The notes under the pieces: model-generated
Seen by the model: the letters and a program-made list of their open reading frames with translations, nothing else
Database searches by the model: none
What the model was told of the DNA's origin: nothing
Part shown: in pieces, positions 12,950-24,345 of the stretch
Position numbering within the stretch: the first letter of the stretch is position 1
Layout of the letters: every line of letters starts with the position of its first letter
Translations under genes and position numbers: made by a program
Assembly (NCBI GenBank): GCA_020152595.1
Contig: JAIGNY010001807.1
Coordinates: forward strand, 877,001 to 941,000
DNA: 64,000 nucleotides
Direction of reading: 5' to 3'
Source: Chiridota heheva
Lineage: Eukaryota > Echinodermata > Holothuroidea > Apodida > Chiridotidae

Positions 12950-13770
12950 TGATCAATCTTGCTGTTAGCTCATATGAGTTTACTATTACCTTGTATAAGC
13001 TTACTGTTAGCTTGTATGAGCTTACTTTTAGCTTGTATAAGCTTACCGTTTGCTTGTATGAGCTTACCGTTAGCTTGTATGAGCTTACCGTTAGCTTGTA
13101 TGAGCTTACTGGTAGCTTGTATGAGCTTACCGTTAGTTTGTATGAGCTTACTGTTAGCTTGTATGAGCTTACTGTTAGCTAGTTTAACCCACTGTTAGAT
13201 TGTATGAGCTCACTGTTAGCTTGTATAAGCTTACTGTTAGCTATTATGAGCTTAACGGTAGCTTGTATGAGCTTACTGTTGGCTTGTATGAGCTTACTGT
13301 TGGCTTGTATGAGCTTACTTGTAGCTTGTATGAGCTTACTGGTAGCTTGTATGAGCTTACTGGTAGCTTGTATGAGCTTACTGTTAGTTTGTATGAGCTA
13401 ACTGTTGGCTTGTATGATCTTACTGTTAGCTAGTATGAGCTTAATGGTAGCTTGTATGAGCTTACTGTTGGCTTGTATGAGCTTACTGGTAGCTTGTATG
13501 AGTTTACTGGTAGTTTGTATGAGCTTACTGGTAGCTAGTATGAGCTTACTGGTAGCTTGTATAAGCTTACTGCTTGCTTGTATGAGCTTACTCTTAGCTT
13601 GTATGAGCTTACTCTTAGCTTGTATGAGCTTACTCTTAACTTGTATGAGCTTGCTGTTAGCTTGTATGAGCTTGCTCTTAGCTTGTTTGAGCTAACTGTT
13701 AACTTGTATGAGCTTAATACTGTTAACTTGTATGAGCTTACTGTTAACTTGTATGAATTTTATACATGTA
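12950..13770. repeat. 21-bp minisatellite, about 38 copies
   Basis: The unit is AGCTTGTATGAGCTTACTGTT with single-base variants such as CTGGTAG, CCGTTAG and CTCTTAG. Because 21 is divisible by three, several frames stay open and read as heptads such as LYELTVS or CMSLLLA. No splice sites, start context or codon bias support translation. Units are fairly uniform in the middle and decay after about 13690. Confidence 0.96.
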
Positions 13771-14118
13771 ACTTATACCTGTTTGCAGGTAGTTGTAGCC
13801 TTAAACAAGCTCATTTGTTTTCACTAGTTCATAAAGGTTTCTATAATTGTAAGCTTTTGGCGAACTCTTGTTGAGATTAAAACCATTTTCATAAGGGCAT
13901 ATTGAAGCTTCCAGCATTTTATGACCTTTAATGTAGATACTGTAAATATCAGAATGTTTTTGTTTTAAAACAGCAAAAGAAAGAAAATGCCTCAAGGCAA
14001 ATGTCATCCCAAGCACTATTTGTCATTAGGCATGTTATTAATAACTCTCCTATGAAAACAAGTTCACTTGATATGTAGCGATCTTTAGAGAAATGTCACG
14101 TTCATTGTGTTGAATAAC

Positions 14119-14392
14119 TTTAAAGGAAAGGTATTGTCCCATAAAAAAATTAAGAAGTGAACGCCGCCGAGCTGTCAACGTCACTTTCGGTTTTCAATTT
14201 TCCCTAGTTATTGATTGCGAGATTTTTGCGATGTTATCGATCACACATCTGTCGGATAGAACATAGGGGCCTACATGTGTTATCAATAACATCACTAATT
14301 TCTCGCAATCAGTAAGGAAAATTGGAAGTGACGTTATCAGCACGGCAGCGGTCCCTTCTGAGTCTATTGATGGGACGATACCTTTCCTTTAA
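14119..14392. mobile_element. MITE family 2, complete copy
   Basis: Terminal inverted repeats are TTAAAGGAAAGGTATTGTCC at the left and the near complement GGACGATACCTTTCCTTTAA at the right. The arms stay complementary inward: TTATTGATTGCGAGA against TTTCTCGCAATCA, and GAAGTGAACGCCGCC region against its decayed complement. The 274-bp element has no coding potential. TTAA at both tips could be target duplication or terminus. Half or decayed copies lie at 48691-48830 and 49251-49463. Confidence 0.9.
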
Positions 14393-14706
14393 ATGCCATA
14401 AAATTGGATCCTAAGAAATAAACTCTTTTGATAAAAAAAATCAGAAATTCAGCACGTAAAACAAACATTGAGTATTATTTACATTGCATTACATCTTTCA
14501 TAAATGAATGGTATTTTGGTTAATCAGTGGTTAGTCTTTTTGTCCCATTTATGACATATTTGTTAATTAAGCACATTTCATTTTCTTCCTTAGAAAACTA
14601 TCCTGCATTAATAGTTGTATATAATTTTCCACTGAAATTTTGTTTGCTTAAAGAGGAAATTTCATCTGAAGAAAATTACTTAATTCATCACCAATGATTC
14701 AGTTCC

Positions 14707-14842
14707 CTACTAGTAACTGTCACTTCTGCTGTGTTAATTGATTGGCTTGTCAGTGATTGCATAAATAATTGACCAATCAGAAACTTTAGATTGAATGGTC
14801 TTTGAATTTCCATGTTAACACAGTTTTTGACCTTTAATTTTT
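14707..14842. repeat. Foldback-like family 3, copy 1
   Basis: The block contains TACTAGTAACT, then TTGATTGGCTTGTCAG and the complementary GACCAATCAGAAA about 40 bases further on, ending TTTTTGACCTTTAAT. A related block lies at 52850-53053 with the same order of words. The inverted CCAAT pair is what would form the stem. Confidence 0.6.
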
Positions 14843-14941
14843 TGAGTTGCTGAAACATTCAAGGATGAGAAAATTGATTTTAGAGAGCATATGTTCAGTG
14901 TGTGGAGCAAGGATAGCTTAAATCATAGCCAAAAATCATGG

Positions 14942-15595
14942 CCCTGTCTCCCTTTCCCTCCTTCCCCCTTTCCCTCCTTCCCTCTTTCCATTCTTCCCCC
15001 TTTCCCTCCTTCCCACTTTCCCTCCTTCCCCCTTTCCCTCCTTCCCTCTTTCCCCTTTTCCTCCTTCCCATTCCCCTCCTTTCCCTCCTTCCCTTTCCCT
15101 TCTTCCCCCTTTCCCTTCTCCTCCTTTCCTCCTTCCCCTTTCCGTCTTCCCCCCTTTTCCTCCCCACTTTCCCTCCTTCCCCCTTTCCGTCCCCCTTCCC
15201 CTTTCTGTCCCCTTTCCATCCCCTTTCCCTCCCCCTTTCCCTCCTTCCCCTTTTCCTCCTTCCCATTCCGTCCTTTCCTCCTTCCCTTTCCTTCTTCCTC
15301 CTTTCCTTTCTTCCCTTTTTCCCTCCTTTCCTTTCCCTTTCCCCCTTTCCTTCCTTCCCCCTTTCCTTCCTTCCCCTTACCCTCCTTCTTTCTTTCCCTC
15401 CTTCCCCTTTCCCTCCCCCATTTCCCTCCTTCCCTTTCCTTCCTTCCCATTTCCCTCCTTCCCATTTCCCTTCCCCATTTCCCTCCCCATTTCCCTCCTT
15501 CCCATTTCCCTCCTTCCCCTCCTCCCCCCTGCCCCCTCCCCTTTCCCCTGTCCCCTCCTTCCCTGCCCCTCCATCCCCTGCCACCCACCTCATTG
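14942..15595. repeat. 650-bp polypyrimidine (C/T) tract
   Basis: The + strand is almost purely C and T, built from CCCTTTCCCTCCTT-type words of varying length with a handful of A or G interruptions (CCATTT, CCGTC). Lack of purines removes stop codons, which explains the long open frames on both strands (up to about 286 residues of P, F, S, L, or G, K, E, R on the other strand). Those are compositional artefacts. Mirror-symmetric pyrimidine tracts of this kind can form triplex DNA. Confidence 0.96.
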
Positions 15596-15796
15596 TTGGT
15601 GAAGAAACCATGCACCATACCTCCAACATTGACAATGGGTTGTGGGGTGCAATTTGTTGCTAACATTCATGATTTTAGGTCAACAAATTTGAGAGATGTT
15701 GTCTTCACTAAAAATTATAAGAAATTAAAAACAAAGAGAGAAAAGATCTGAGATAAAGCGTTTAAGGGCTTTTAAACAAATTTCTTAAAGTAGTTT

Positions 15797-17040
15797 TTAG
15801 CTCGAAGAATAGTGGAGCTATTCTACTACCCTTGGTGTCAGTGTCTGCGTCTGGGTCTACGTGTGGGTCTGGTTGAAGTTTTTCTTTTGGTTAAAGTTTT
15901 CATAACTAAAGTTATGAATGGTGTATGTTCATGTAACTTGGCATATGGGTAGAGGATATGGGTACTGTTCAATTGAGCATGATTGTGTGTGCATACTAAT
16001 TAACTTATTTGCGTAGCAATGGAAATATTTGTATCTATCATATCCCTTGCTTCAAAGTGGATGTGGGGATTTTGTTTGCACAAATGATCATATATGAGAG
16101 AAGCATTGTCTACACTTAATGGTGAGTTGAAGTGTGCATATTAATTTGGTTATTTGAAAAACAATAGACTCATACAAAATATTTAACATTAGCACATAAC
16201 TTAAGTTATGAATGATGTAAATTCATGTAACTTGGCACAGGGTAGAGGACATGGGTATTGTTCAAATGAGCATGATTGAGGGGTTGTGTGTTCATACTAA
16301 TTGGCTTATTTGCATTATAATGAAAATATTTGTATCTATGATATCTTTGAAATTAAAGTGGGAGTGGGGTTTTTATTAACAAAAATGCTCATATATGTGA
16401 TGAGCATTGTCTACCCTTAATGGTGAGGTGTAATGTGCATATTAATTAGGTTGTTTGTGTTACAATAGACTTGATAATATATTCAACCTGAGATGTTAGC
16501 TTGGTACTTGGTACAGTGGTAGATGGCATTGGTACTCTTTAGTTAAGCATGATTAGGGGTTGCGTAAGCATACTAATTTGCTTATTTGCATAACAATGAA
16601 AATCTTTGTATCTATAAGATCTCTTAAATCAAAGTGGGTGTGGGGAATTTGTTTACACAAATGATCATATATGCGAAGAGCATTGTCTACACTCAATGGT
16701 GAGGTGTAGTGTGCACATTAATTAGGATATTTGCATAACAATAGACTCATAGAAAATATTTAACCTGAGATAACTTGGTACTTGGTTTAGTGGTAGAGGA
16801 CATTGGTACTGTTCAGTTGAGCATTGGGGGTTAATGTATGCATATTAAAATATCTTATTTGCATAGCAATGACATTTTTGTTGCTGTGGTATCTCTTGAA
16901 TTAAGGTGGATGTGGTGATTTTGCTTAAACAAATGATCATACAGTACTTAATGGTGATGTAAAGTGTGCATATTAATTAGGTTGCTTGTATAACAATAGA
17001 CTTTGTTGCAAAATGTTTGACCTGAGATCAAAAATATACC
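15797..17040. repeat. Family B: hairpin head plus four ~280-bp tandem units
   Basis: The head TAGCTCGAAGAATAGTGGAGCTA (arms TAGCTC/GAGCTA) is followed by a GTCTGGGTCTACG-like stretch. Four diverged units then follow, recognised by AACTTGG at about 15938, 16229, 16497 and 16781. Each repeats GGTAGAGGACATGGGTACT, AAAGTGGGTGTGGGG, GATCATATATG and AGTGTGCATATTAATTAGG. A second head-like block, TAGCTTTGAATAGTGGAGC, lies at about 18220. It is noncoding. Confidence 0.85.
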
Positions 17041-17264
17041 ACAGGGAGACATACTCACTTCACATTCTTAGTTTTGTTCTGATATTGACATTCCTGACAT
17101 AAATAGCAATCAAAATGTTTGTCTTGCCATGAATAAATCAGCAAATAAAAGTTTCCTTGCTTCTAAAGGATTTCAAATTAGGTGTTTGGGAAATATAAGC
17201 AATAAGTGGAATGAGGAGTAGAAGATAACATGATGATAAAGTAGCTAAAGGAATTACGAAGAGG

Positions 17265-17680
17265 GTGGGATTTTATGTGGGACAGGGTGGAATTGTATGT
17301 AGGGCAGGGTGGGGTGGGATGTTAGTCAGGATGCATTGACTTGTTGGACAGGGTGGGTTGGCATGTGAAACAGAGTGGGTCAGCATATGGAACAGAGTGG
17401 GTTAGCATATGGAACAGGGTAGGTTGGCATGTGGAACAGGGTGGGTTGGCATGTGGAAAAGGGTGGGTTGGCATGTGGAACAGGGTGGGTTGACATGTGG
17501 GATGGTGGAATGGCATGTGGTGGGTGTCATCTGGTTTTCAGATGTGATGGCATGTGGGTCATGCAAGTAGTTGAATGACATACAGTATCTGGTTTTCAGG
17601 TGTGATTGTAGGAGTATAGGTGTGGGCTGGCATTTGGGACAGGCTGGGATGGAATGTGGGACAGTTTGGAATATGCGTTA
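17265..17680. repeat. ~21-bp minisatellite (GGTTGGCATGTGGAACAGGGT)
   Basis: Six to seven well-kept units of 21 bp occupy about 17355-17500, with decayed GGGACAGGSTGGGATGGMATGTGG units on both sides. The core GTGGRACAGGGTGG is shared with the 17-bp array at about 54715-55140. The antisense open frame here is an artefact. Confidence 0.88.
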
Positions 17681-18637
17681 TTAGCGGTGAGGGGATTTGT
17701 ATCCTTTCCAATGTCTAGTTTGTTATATGTTCAGCAATATTGTTTTGCATAATTTTGTTTTAATGTTATTCTACATTTTTCATGCTGCTTGACTTTGCTT
17801 GACACACATATTTGCTTAAATTGGAAGTTGTAATTCAATCCAGGATGTAGTTTTGGGAATGTTTAGGGGTTGGGGGAGGGTACAGGTTTGAAAGGGGGCT
17901 TAATGACATTTTTTCATTGACATTGGCAAGTCAGGGCTTCTCCTTTCTTTGATGTTCAATTGATAGAACTAAAAGAGGTGTAATAGTTATAAAGACTGCT
18001 ACATGTAGCTTTTACATTATATTCTGAGTTACTGGGTGAGGTAACCTTGAGCTGTTTTTTGTCTTAAAATATCTGGGAAAACTCAAAGATATTTGAAGTA
18101 AAATGTTACAAAAATTAACAAAGCAAATGAAAATGTAAGTGCATCTTTCAAAGCTCACGTGTTTTAGAGTCATCTGCCCCTGCTACATATACTTCCCTCA
18201 ATAAGCCCATTCTCTAAACTAGCTTTGAATAGTGGAGCATACTGCCCTTCTTGTTTTGTGGCTTCTTGAGTTGAAATATAGTTTATGCTATTCATAAGAA
18301 ATGTTGCCATAGTTTCAGGTCAAGGTCATCATTACGGGCAAATTGCCTATTTTGATTTTGATTAAGGAATATGATTTTTTTCAAACCTATTTCGATTAAT
18401 TTCTGGAGCATTCTTAGATCTAATAGTCACGTAAAGTATTTTAGAAACTGTTATTGCCTAAAAGATGCTTGCAGATCCTCATAAGGCACATCTCTTCTTC
18501 AACATTGTATATTTACGTTGATGCGTTTGAACATAATCATATCATATTTGCTCATCTCTCCCAAGCTTAGCGTGTTTTCAATAGAAATTTGGTAACTGAA
18601 TAGAGATAAATGTTCATTTTGTTTTCTTTGTTCGTAG

Positions 18638-18760
18638 GCCAGCAATATCTACGTTCGTGACCAGTGGCTTCATTCTCTTCAGTGGAAACGAGCCATTCAC
18701 AGGTATCGGAAGCTCTTGTGCAACACCAACCAGGCCAACATTATCACAAAGGAAGTACAG
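18638..18760 (+). CDS. CMIP: Exon of a CMIP-like gene, end of PH domain
   Basis: A pyrimidine-rich tract ending TTCGTAG precedes the exon and the donor GTGCGT follows. The 123 bases encode 41 residues with no stop, phase 0 at both ends. The peptide contains NIYVRDQWLHSLQWKRAIH and ends NIITKEVQ. This closely resembles, as I remember it, the region of C-Maf-inducing protein where the PH domain ends: the first W of DQWLHSLQW fits the conserved tryptophan of the C-terminal PH helix. CMIP is a cytoplasmic adaptor with an N-terminal PH domain and C-terminal leucine-rich repeats, studied in vertebrate lymphocyte and podocyte signalling. The GC and codon quality of the exon stand out from the AT-rich flanks. 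Earlier PH exons were not found in the window. The identification rests on memory of the family, but the next exon fits the same protein in register. Confidence 0.85.
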
Positions 18761-19574
18761 GTGCGTGAAATATGGCATTATGGAATTGTGCATTTAGAAG
18801 CTTTTTCTTAAAGATTTCAGGACATATGTAGGATTATTAGGCTAAATTTTCTTTAAAATCCAGTCGTAACCATTTAAACTTTCACCTCAAAATCTGCAAC
18901 AAATTAACAATATATTATTATTATTACTAATTTAGTGAATCAGAAGGAAAACATAAGGTAAGCAGAAAGGGGTTAAACCCTTCTTTGCAAGGGGGTTTGG
19001 AGGCAAGGGTGTGTGGGGGCAAAGGGGTATGGGGGCAAGGAGCATACTCCCATGCCTCATACTGGCTACATGCCTGAGGGAGATGAAAGAGTCATCCTCG
19101 AAAAACTTTCACGTGGAGGATCTCATTTTCCAATTAGTATTCATCAAAGTATGAAAGCTGTTTTGTGTATTATGTCATCCACTCTAAGTCAACGAAAATG
19201 TTATTGGAACATGAAACATTCCCTTGATGCAATCTAAAGGAAAACACTTATGACTTTTAACAGCAAAATTTTGAAATCCATTGTGGACTTTGAATGAAAT
19301 ATGTGGTTAGTTTAATATCGAAAGTAATCGTTTACTTTATTTTCTATCCTAAAGAACTAACATATATGGCACTTCTCAGTGAGTTTAATTGTGGTCGTGC
19401 TGTGACGTTTAGTTGAGACTGTCACAGAATAGCAAGAAATTATCATTTAGAAGACTTAGCTATTAGCTGAACTGTCATTGCGGCCCTTTGAAAAAATGAT
19501 GTCATTGTGTGTATTGCATAAATAGAAGTAACCTCTGTTGTTTTAGCATGAGTTCCCTTACAGAAATGGTGAGC

Positions 19575-19915
19575 TTGCCACGAGCTTGTATTCAGCCTCT
19601 TTGATGAGCTCGTCAAAATGTTAAAAACGAGCTTGCAGCGAGCTCACAATGGGAACCTTTATACGAGCTCTTCAAAATTGCTTGACGAGCTCGTTTTTAG
19701 CCAAAAGTAAAATAACGAGCTCGTCAAAATGGCTGGAGCTCGTATCCCTGAGGACCGTGCCACGAGCTCGCAATTGGAATCTTTACGAGCTTGTCATATA
19801 ATGAGGATCTTGTCATTGTGGGAGCTCGTCAGAGTATCCAGGGAATATGAGCTCGTTACAAGCTCGGCACGAAGTTAGTCAGGGAAACAAGCTCGCCGCA
19901 AACTCATCAGGGAAA
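19575..19915. repeat. Palindrome-dense repeat rich in ACGAGCTCGT
   Basis: Around nine GAGCTC hexamers fall within about 340 bases, many extended to CGAGCTCG or ACGAGCTCGT. They are separated by irregular 20-45 bp spacers such as CAAAATG and GGGAA. A weaker patch with GACGAGCTC and AAGCTT occurs at about 29760-29950. Spacing is too irregular for a simple tandem array. Function is unknown. Confidence 0.75.
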
Positions 19916-20654
19916 TGAGTTTGCAAATTTTTAAGTATGAATATTGTATATTTTATGTCCAACAAAAAAAGTAAATTTCTTCCAAATGGCAGAATGAATT
20001 GTATCCTTATTGGCAGAATGAGTTTGCACTGTCATGCTGGAAAGGAAAATAGCATCATCACTTCGTGTGACTCTTAAAAACATACTTTTGCAAAAAAAAT
20101 ATCTTCCCAAATATCTTTTTTGAATAGCTCTAAGTTTTCACTCTGGAAAAAAAAGTGCAAAGAAAATATACACACAAAACTCTATAGGTCTATAGGCTCA
20201 AAAATAAGGCAGCCTGTCTTGCAATATGAAATAGGGTTAATGCTAAATACAAAATAAGGTCAATAATAATATATTTTGAACTTATTCAAATCAGTGATAA
20301 TTCATTAAACACTGCTTTTAACATATACCATAGCTAACATAGCTTGCACGGTCCCCTGGTTTTGTAACGTCTGATTCATGTTTTATAAAAAAAACGAAAA
20401 ATCAGAAGTACTGAAAAAACCAAATGACTGTAAAAAAACTTTGTTTCCCACTGTATGTAAATCAGCGCAAGGTGATTTTTTCTCACGCGCCGTGCCAGTA
20501 TAGGAGTTGTCATGGTAACAACAAGTTTAGCGGAATTTATTTCTTTTTCACTCGCCCACCGATAAGCTAAAGGGCCAATAATTTGTTTCTTGATGCTGTA
20601 TATCATATTTACGAAAGTTTTGAAAGTTTGAATCTGTGTGATTATTATGGAATA
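19916..20654. other. Noncoding AT-rich intron segment
   Basis: No exon, RNA or repeat family recognised. A long minus-strand open frame from 20780 to 20376 overlaps the LINE 3' end and shows no family features. Confidence 0.4.
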
Positions 20655-20830
20655 ACACAATAATAAATAATAATAAATAAGATTTATAATGCGCACGTAT
20701 CCACCCAGAAGGTGCTCAAGGCGCCGTACAATGTGAAAAACAAAGGAATAACAATTAAAAAAAATAACAAAAACATACATAGGAGCCTACACACGCACAT
20801 ACACCCACATATGTATACACAAAAACAATA

Positions 20831-21170
20831 TTAAATAAACGCTTTGGACATGAGATGTGTCTTTAGATTTGTTTTAAAAATTGCAAGAGAATTGGATGAT
20901 CTGACATGAAGGGGTAATTGATTCCACAACCGTGGTGCAGCTATACCAAAAGACCTATCACCCCATGAGTGGTTAGATTTTTTGTTCACATAAAAGTAAT
21001 TTGTCACTGGATCGAAGAGCACGAGTAGGAATATATGATTTTAAAAGGTCAGAGATATAATTTGGAGCACACCCAATCAACGATTTGTAAACAATAAGCA
21101 GTATTTTATATATTATCCTATATGACACAGGAGCCAATGCAAGTCTTTTAGGATTGGAGTAATGTGACAA
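20831..21170 (-). pseudogene. LINE C-terminal segment
   Basis: Two overlapping frames, 20973-21170 and 20831-21022, encode VSYRIIYKILLIVYKSLIG followed by GDRSFGIAAPRLWNQLP and SLAIFKTNLKTHLMSKAF. This is the characteristic ending of CR1/L2-like polyproteins, and the frame change lies around 21000. The same ending is seen on the + strand at 34750-34960. Confidence 0.9.
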
Positions 21171-21553
21171 GATTTCTTTGAGAGCGTTACAAGGCGTGCA
21201 GCAGAGTTTTGAATCAGTTGAAGACGGTGAATTTGTTTTTGAGGAAGACCATACAGTAGAGAATTTCCCATATCTAGACGTGAAGTCACAAAGGAATGTA
21301 TGATTTGAACAGTAGCAGTAGGGTCAAGATATTTCCTTATTTTACCAATGTTTCAAGATGAAAAGCAGCAGTGCGGGTAACCCGTGAAATATGAGAGTTC
21401 ATACTCATGGTTGAATCAAAGATGACACCTAGGTTACGTGCTTGAGAGCAAGATTTGATATTAGAATCACCAATGACAATATCTGGCATTGTAAATTTTG
21501 CAAGTTTTGTCGAGATCCAATTAACATATACATTGTTTTGTCATCATTTAGTT

Positions 21554-22360
21554 TTAAAAGTTTTGTTTCATCCAAATACGAATATCTCTAATACAATTTT
21601 CTAAGCATTGGATGGTTGAAACACTATGTTGCTGCAAAGCTTTGAAGGAAAAATAAATTTGTGTATCGTCAGCGTAGACGTGATAAGCAAGATTATATTT
21701 CATTACAATGTCACGGATAGGATATGTATATATTGTAAACCATTGTGGTCCTAGAACAGAACCTTGTGGTACAGAAAAATCCAGAAAAACAGGTACAGAT
21801 ACATCATCCCCTATACACACGTACTGAGGCCTATGAAATAAGTAAGAATGGCACCATTTCAATGCAATATCAATAACTCCAATGTAGTCCCTTAGACGTG
21901 AAAGCAAAATACTATGATCAACAGTATCGAAAGCGGCACTTAAGTCTAACAAAATCAAAGCAGTTATTTTACCATCATCCATTGCGGATAAAATATCATT
22001 GTTAACTCTAAGTAATGCCGTTTCAATACCATGGTGTGCTTTGTAAGCAGATTGAAATGGATCTGATAACATATTGATATGCACATGATTTGAAAGTCTA
22101 GAGGATACAACACGCTCAATTGTTTTACCCAAGAATTTTAAATTTGCAACAGGTCTGTAATTTTTCAAAACCTCCCGATCAAGGCCAACCTTTTTCAGGA
22201 GGGGACGAACGTGTGCAACCTTTAGGCTGTCAGGAAAACACCCATCTTCTAGAGATTTATTTACAATGACAGTGAAATATGGTACAAAAATATCAATACA
22301 TTGTTTAATTAAGGAAGTAGGTACAGGGTCAAGTTCACATGATTTTGATGGTGATTTCAT
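21554..22360 (-). pseudogene. LINE reverse transcriptase palm and fingers
   Basis: The 268-codon frame carries [19 protein letters not shown] (residues 67-85), [12 protein letters not shown] (138-149), PQGSVLGP (198-205) and YADD (229-232). Together these hold the catalytic aspartates of a non-LTR reverse transcriptase. The segment after PQGSVLGP reads [10 protein letters not shown] where relatives have LLFTIYTLPL-like residues, a sign of decay. The thumb (about 21170-21554) is broken into several frames. It is the middle part of the antisense CR1/L2-like element. Confidence 0.93.
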
Positions 22361-22498
22361 TATGATATTGCGATTTCATCCTCACACGCAGGTTGAAATA
22401 CAGAAATATTTTCTCTAACATTTGGAGCAGGAATAGTAGATGTACAAATAGAATCAGTAGTATTCATATCAAAGGATTGCCGAATAGTTTCAATTTTA

Positions 22499-22783
22499 TT
22501 AACAAAAAGTTTGAAAATGTTTCTGCAAGAGTTTTGTCAGAATCTGAAGTGGGAAGGACTGGTTTTTAGACTTGTGCAAAAGGCTGTTAACAACATCGAA
22601 GAGCTTTTTCTGATCCCCAGAGCAGTCACCAACCTTACTTGAATAATATGCCGTCTTTGCCTGATCAATCAGCTTAACCACAATATGACGCTGCATGCAA
22701 TATGCCTGCCTGTGGACTTCCAGCTTTGATTGAATCCATTTCGCTCGAACTGTCGACAATTTTCCTAGCAGATCGTATCTCAT
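22499..22783 (-). pseudogene. LINE linker between endonuclease and reverse transcriptase (frameshifted)
   Basis: This frame overlaps the end of the endonuclease frame and carries AKWIQSKLEVHRQAY and LIDQAKTAYYSSKV. This is the usual linker sequence in CR1/L2-like elements, where the endonuclease half is followed by a charged helix leading to the reverse transcriptase. Its first residues are out-of-frame for the natural protein. A further break separates it from the reverse transcriptase that starts in another frame near 22360. Confidence 0.8.
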
Positions 22784-24242
22784 CAGTAAACCAAGGACTA
22801 GCCGATCTTAGTTTAACAGTCTTTTTCTTTACGGGTGCATGCTTGTCTAAAACTGCTTGAAGAACAGTTTCATATTTTTCCACACAAATATCCAAAGTGC
22901 ACTCTTCAAAGTTAGTGGCAGCAAAGGCAGATTTTACATCCTCAGAAAATTGATGAATGTCAATTTCTTTGAGATTACGTGCCTTGGTGGAAACAGAAGG
23001 TAAGGGAGGTTTTTGAAGATTGAGAGTACACATGATAGCATAATGATCAGATAATCCAGGATGTATATACATATTGTTGAGTAAAGACACATGTTCTCGA
23101 GTGATGAGAAGGTCTAAACAATGCCCATGCTTGTGAGTGGGTTCATGCACATGTTGAGATAATCCAAAAGAAGATAATAAATCTTTAAATTGATTGGCGG
23201 CAGGATTATTTGTGTCATCCACATGAATATTAAAATCTCCACAAAATAGAATATCAGAAGGATGAAGAAGGTATTCAACTATCATGTTTTCAAATTCAGC
23301 AAGAAAATGACCATAATGACATCCAGGAGAGCGATAAATATTGACAAGACGAACGGATTGAGAATTTGATTTTATTTCAGCATGAATTGCTTCAAATGAA
23401 GAATATGTTATAGTCTCAGATATTAAGGCTACAGATAAACTTGATCTGTAGAGCAATCCAACTCCACCACCAGATCTATTGAGTCTTGGAACATGTTGAA
23501 ATGAGTACCCTACTGGGGTCAAATCACCAATTGTTAAAAAGTCATCAGCTTTCAACCAAGTTTCACTTATAGCAATGATATCGAGGTTGTTGTTCAAAAC
23601 AAAGTCAACAAAGTCAATTGTCTTGTTTCTTATTGACCGTGTATTCAGAGAACAGAAGTTAAGTTGATCATTTATATGTTGTTTAAGTGACTTCAGATTG
23701 TTGAAACAAACACCACCATCAGAACGATCATCAATGTTAGTTAGTGGCCGAAAAGGTATTGATGTGGTAAGAACCGGAATTTGTTTAACTCGACGGCTAC
23801 CAGCTTTTTTACCTCTGTGTGTCTTGCGTCGCCCATATATACTCTTGAGTATCCCAAGTTGTTTTAAATGATCCAATATTGCATAATGTAGGAGCGACTT
23901 TGTAGATATAGATGTAGAGGACTTATAATGTAGAAGTTCATCACGATTGTAGGAAATAGTAGAAGTTTGCGAATAGTTAGGGGTTGAAATATTTTGTGTA
24001 ACATGCTGTGTATCAGGTCCAGGGTTGGGATTGATATCCCCTGCTATCAGAAGTTCCAATTGAAATGTTGAGGTTGTGTTATTATAATATAGAATGCGTA
24101 AAGTCAGATATTTATGATGATGGACTTTGTGTTGTATTTCATGTGGTTTACATAGTGGAACCACACATTTGAAGTCCATGCAATCATCAATAGGTTTTAA
24201 TCCATACAAGATGGTAATGATCAATAAGATTAATGTCCCCAT
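22674..24242 (-). pseudogene. LINE endonuclease region with N-terminal 2A-like motif
   Basis: The open frame of 522 codons starts with a short hydrophobic leader (residues 2-14, GTLILLIITILYG), as in a signal or anchor sequence. Residues 69-76 are DINPNPGP, close to the 2A consensus D-V/I-E-x-N-P-G-P but with N in place of E. The AP-endonuclease fold follows, with SLNTRS (N200), SETW (E227), GDFNIH (D336, N338) and SDH (398-400), which cover the expected metal-binding and catalytic positions. After about residue 495 the frame shifts out of the natural protein and the last residues are out-of-frame sequence. The natural continuation is in the frame of 22499-22783. In intact relatives the protein nicks target DNA for reverse transcription. 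Confidence 0.9.
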
Positions 24243-24345
24243 CCTTTATTCAGAGATCATTGATGCACAACACTTCATCCAAGTTGAAGGTAAGTGGGGC
24301 TTATATGCCGCTTGGTTGACTGCACAACAATGAATCAAGATCCCT

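Larger units (their letters stand above)
20655..24345 (-). mobile_element. CR1/L2-like non-LTR retrotransposon, nearly full length, inactivated
   Basis: Reading on the minus strand, the order is an N-terminal hydrophobic leader with a 2A-like motif, apurinic-type endonuclease, linker, reverse transcriptase and the typical C-terminal segment. A 3' end near 20655 has GTACGGCGCCTTGAGCACC and a TTATTA-type microsatellite tail. At least three frame breaks separate the domains (near 22750, between 22499 and 22360, and across 21554-21170), so the element is dead. It lies antisense to the CMIP-like gene, inside its large intron. The domain order and GDRSFGIAAPRLWNQLP-type ending fit the CR1/L2 group. 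Confidence 0.93.

Noticed and set aside
12949..13874. Heptad-repeat proteins (LYELTVS and similar)
   Set aside because: The 21-bp minisatellite is divisible by three, so frames stay open; several overlapping frames are open equally.
14891..15751. 286-residue open frame, and long antisense frames, over the pyrimidine tract
   Set aside because: Only composition keeps these open: a C/T strand has no stop codons and its complement has few. No domain, splice signal or codon bias.
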